Source: Haliclona indistincta (Eukaryota; Porifera; Demospongiae; Haplosclerida; Chalinidae). From it: a DNA stretch of 64,000 bases. The stretch's first letter is position 1. Every line of letters begins with the position of its first letter. Location of the stretch: positions 3,617,503-3,681,502 of the forward strand of contig OZ024787.1 in assembly GCA_964017065.1 (NCBI GenBank), in the 5' to 3' direction. Below are positions 62,401-64,000 of the stretch, one piece after another. A program made the position numbers and the translations under genes. The notes beneath the pieces are model-generated. The model was not told where the DNA came from and ran no database searches. It worked only from the letters and a program-made list of their open reading frames with translations.

Positions 62401-63736
62401 CAGTGAGAGGACCATGGTATCATAACCTGGATCAAGAGTCATACGATATGTGCACCAAGTGCTTCTCTGGTGAGAAAGGAAGGGGGGAAGGCATGGTTTA
62501 GTACATGTAATATTATACACCATGGAGCTAGCTTGACTGGTGAAAGGATATGTTGTTACAGCTGCGTGTAATAAGCCATGTAGGCACTTTATTGTACTCG
62601 ATTTGTATGAAAAACATCACATTTCGTTAAAACCAGTCAATACAGCATTGTATGTACTGTCTAAGTATAAATGTAGGCGAATGAAATTGTGCTTACTTGT
62701 TTAAAGTGTGATTTAAGAGTTAAAAGACCTTCATCCCCTGCACTGTGCACAATAATGTTGATGAAAATTTGTTAAAATTTTTCTTGCATTCTTACAAATT
62801 TAGTCATCTGAACAAAATTTTTCGTGTTGAGATGTCTTTTCTCTTCCTTGTTTACAGAAGAGTTGTCCAGTAATGAGTATGACGATGACCATCTCTACAA
62901 CACTGACCTCTTCATACTGATGGGGTGAGCTCTCTAGCACTACGCCATGATTCTAACTTCTTTGTTTCATTTTCTCAGTAACTACCAATGCAAGGAGTGT
63001 AAGATGTGGATCACGTCCCATCGGTTTGTTAGTGAGACTCGCTCCAACTACACCTTGTGTCTCGGATGCTTTAGAAAAGAGGAGAAGGACCAAAGGTGTG
63101 TCGGCATGACAACAAAATGGCCGCTACACTAGGCTGTAAACGAGTAAACCATGTGTTTCTTCGTTCTATGATACATGTGTTTCACATAATTTTACTGTCT
63201 TGCTTGTTGATGGGTGATTCAAGTGACTGAATCGACTGAATACAGCTTTTCACACAATTTTGCAGTTACATTACACTCACACACATGCGCTAATGTACAC
63301 TTGGATTTGTATATCATGCTTTAACATATCATTCTCTCCTTCACAGTGTCAGGGATAGTTGGACGGTATATTATCTCAAGAAGATCACTGACAAGTACCC
63401 TAGACACTTCATGTCACATGACGAGAGTGAGCTGATTGTCACATGCACTGTCACATGACTTGTGTATATGTCACATGACTTGTGTGTTTATATGGATTTA
63501 TGCATGCTATGTACTGTACATGCATGTATGTTACATAACTTTTGTGTTTGTCATATGACTTGTGTGTGCTTGTCACATGATCTCAGGTCACTCTACTGGG
63601 TTCAAGTACAAGGATGGTGTGGTGACAGTGCTGGCAGGAGCTGCTGAACCCTTGTTCTACAACCAGCAGCACTCATGGAGCCTGTTCTCATCCTTGGCTC
63701 TGTCAATGGCTCAAAGACTCACCCAGTACAGACCAG
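57677..63736 (+). CDS. ZZEF1-like large gene, exons 17-30 of the visible part
   Basis: Fourteen exons with consistent phases: 57677-57753, 57971-58092, 59021-59091, 59196-59280, 59497-59678, 60005-60193, 60543-60724, 61168-61295, 61627-61787, 62322-62469, 62858-62924, 62979-63095, 63347-63426, 63587-63736. They encode about 586 residues and continue past the window. Exons 17-25 are mainly helical. Exon 26 holds a first ZZ-like finger (VNCDKCSTTVRGPWYHN ... YDMCTKCF). Exon 28 holds a second (YQCKECKMWI ... YTLCLGCF). Both show the outer CxxC pairs but lack a clear middle CxxC. Exon 17 starts on a full codon, so it is phase-compatible with exon 16. Two donors are unusual (gttcgt after 59091, gtttgt after 61787). 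ZZ fingers often read histone or N-terminal peptides; here the ligand is unknown. Confidence 0.75.
58465..58500. repeat. 36-bp perfect palindrome
   Basis: Arms CACATACCTACATGTACA and TGTACATGTAGGTATGTG with no loop, in the intron after 58092. Confidence 0.9.
59105..59168 (+). repeat. (CT)n tract in intron
   Basis: CT repeat on the coding strand, about 30 bp before the acceptor of the exon starting 59196. A second one at 59428-59496 runs directly into the next acceptor. Confidence 0.93.
59428..59496 (+). repeat. (CT)n tract abutting an acceptor
   Basis: CT repeat ending in tag at the 59497 exon start. Confidence 0.93.
59785..60003 (+). repeat. Polypyrimidine (CCTT/CT)n tract
   Basis: About 220 bp of C/T-only sequence with ccctccctt and ctctctcc units, ending just before the acceptor AG at 60003-60004. 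Confidence 0.9.
61870..62102 (+). repeat. (CT/CCT)n tract in intron
   Basis: Pyrimidine-rich on the coding strand, about 230 bp, in the intron before the first ZZ exon. Here it lies more than 200 bp from the acceptor. Confidence 0.9.
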
Positions 63737-63777
63737 GTATCCTACTACACGTGTAGCTACAGTACAGCTTATCTGTA

Positions 63778-63952
63778 TACCGTATAGTGGGTAATTTTGG
63801 AGGGTCAAAAATTTGCCGAATGACCCAGATTTTGCGTTTTGGCGTCAAGTGCCTCGCTCACGTATTACCGGCGCAATAGAAAAAGCAGATTTTGGCGAAT
63901 GCTTGACGATTCGCCAAAGTTTCCTCCCGCCAAAATTACCCGCTATACAGTA
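63778..63952. mobile_element. MITE-like element, TACCGTA family (M4)
   Basis: About 175 bp with ends TACCGTATAGTGGGTAATTTTGG and the inverse. The inner words ttggcgaatgcttgacgattcgcc and cacgtattac are shared with M2 (6628-6834). It lies in the intron after 63736. Confidence 0.75.
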
Positions 63953-64000
63953 GTGATCCTGCAAATGACTGATCTATGTGTAATGTGACACAGTGTCTTT

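Overview
The window looks like nuclear DNA of a demosponge, plausibly Amphimedon or a close relative. The species call is inference. The support is short eukaryotic introns with GT..AG ends, A+T-rich spacers packed with small inverted-repeat elements, a family of intronless secreted fibrinogen-like proteins of the type seen in sponges and cnidarians, and several Death-domain adaptor genes. No bacterial operons, CRISPR, rRNA or tRNA were seen.

Left part, about 0.4-24 kb: a tandem cluster of seven paralogous genes on the minus strand (called F1-F7 here). Each encodes a secreted, cysteine-rich protein of about 320-335 residues with a fibrinogen-C-terminal-like domain. F1, F3, F5, F6 and F7 are open. 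F2 has a frameshifting deletion. F4 is split by a complete BEL/Pao LTR retrotransposon (7454-13537) whose two LTRs are identical by eye. Flanking sequence is duplicated along with the genes. Between F5 and F6 sit two tandem copies of a 1.2-1.3 kb interspersed repeat (family A) joined by an AT minisatellite.

Right part, 24.6 kb to the window end: one large plus-strand gene, open at both ends, that I could thread through 30 exons with consistent splice phases. It has an ESxHNY motif plus CUB-like region (29.5-30.4 kb) and two tandem ZZ-like zinc fingers (62.3-63.1 kb). It resembles ZZEF1. Between exon 16 (ends 30962) and exon 17 (starts 57677) lies a 26.7 kb interval with compatible phase-0 splice sites.

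That interval holds five minus-strand genes (D1-D5 here). Each has two coding exons: exon 1 encodes an N-terminal Death domain, and exon 2 encodes a shared helical/beta module followed by a tail that differs in every paralog (transmembrane helix, basic tails, Lys-rich putative nuclear signal). The interval also contains a PIF/Harbinger transposon with a broken transposase, a 2.5 kb foldback element, two roughly 0.9-1.2 kb palindromes, two more family-A repeats, minisatellites, a duplicated promoter-side segment and a fragment of a D2-like gene.

The most interesting object is this nested antisense array of Death-domain plus novel-module genes with diversified tails. It looks like a lineage-expanded innate-immune or apoptosis adaptor set living inside a conserved housekeeping gene. 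Function is inferred from domains only.
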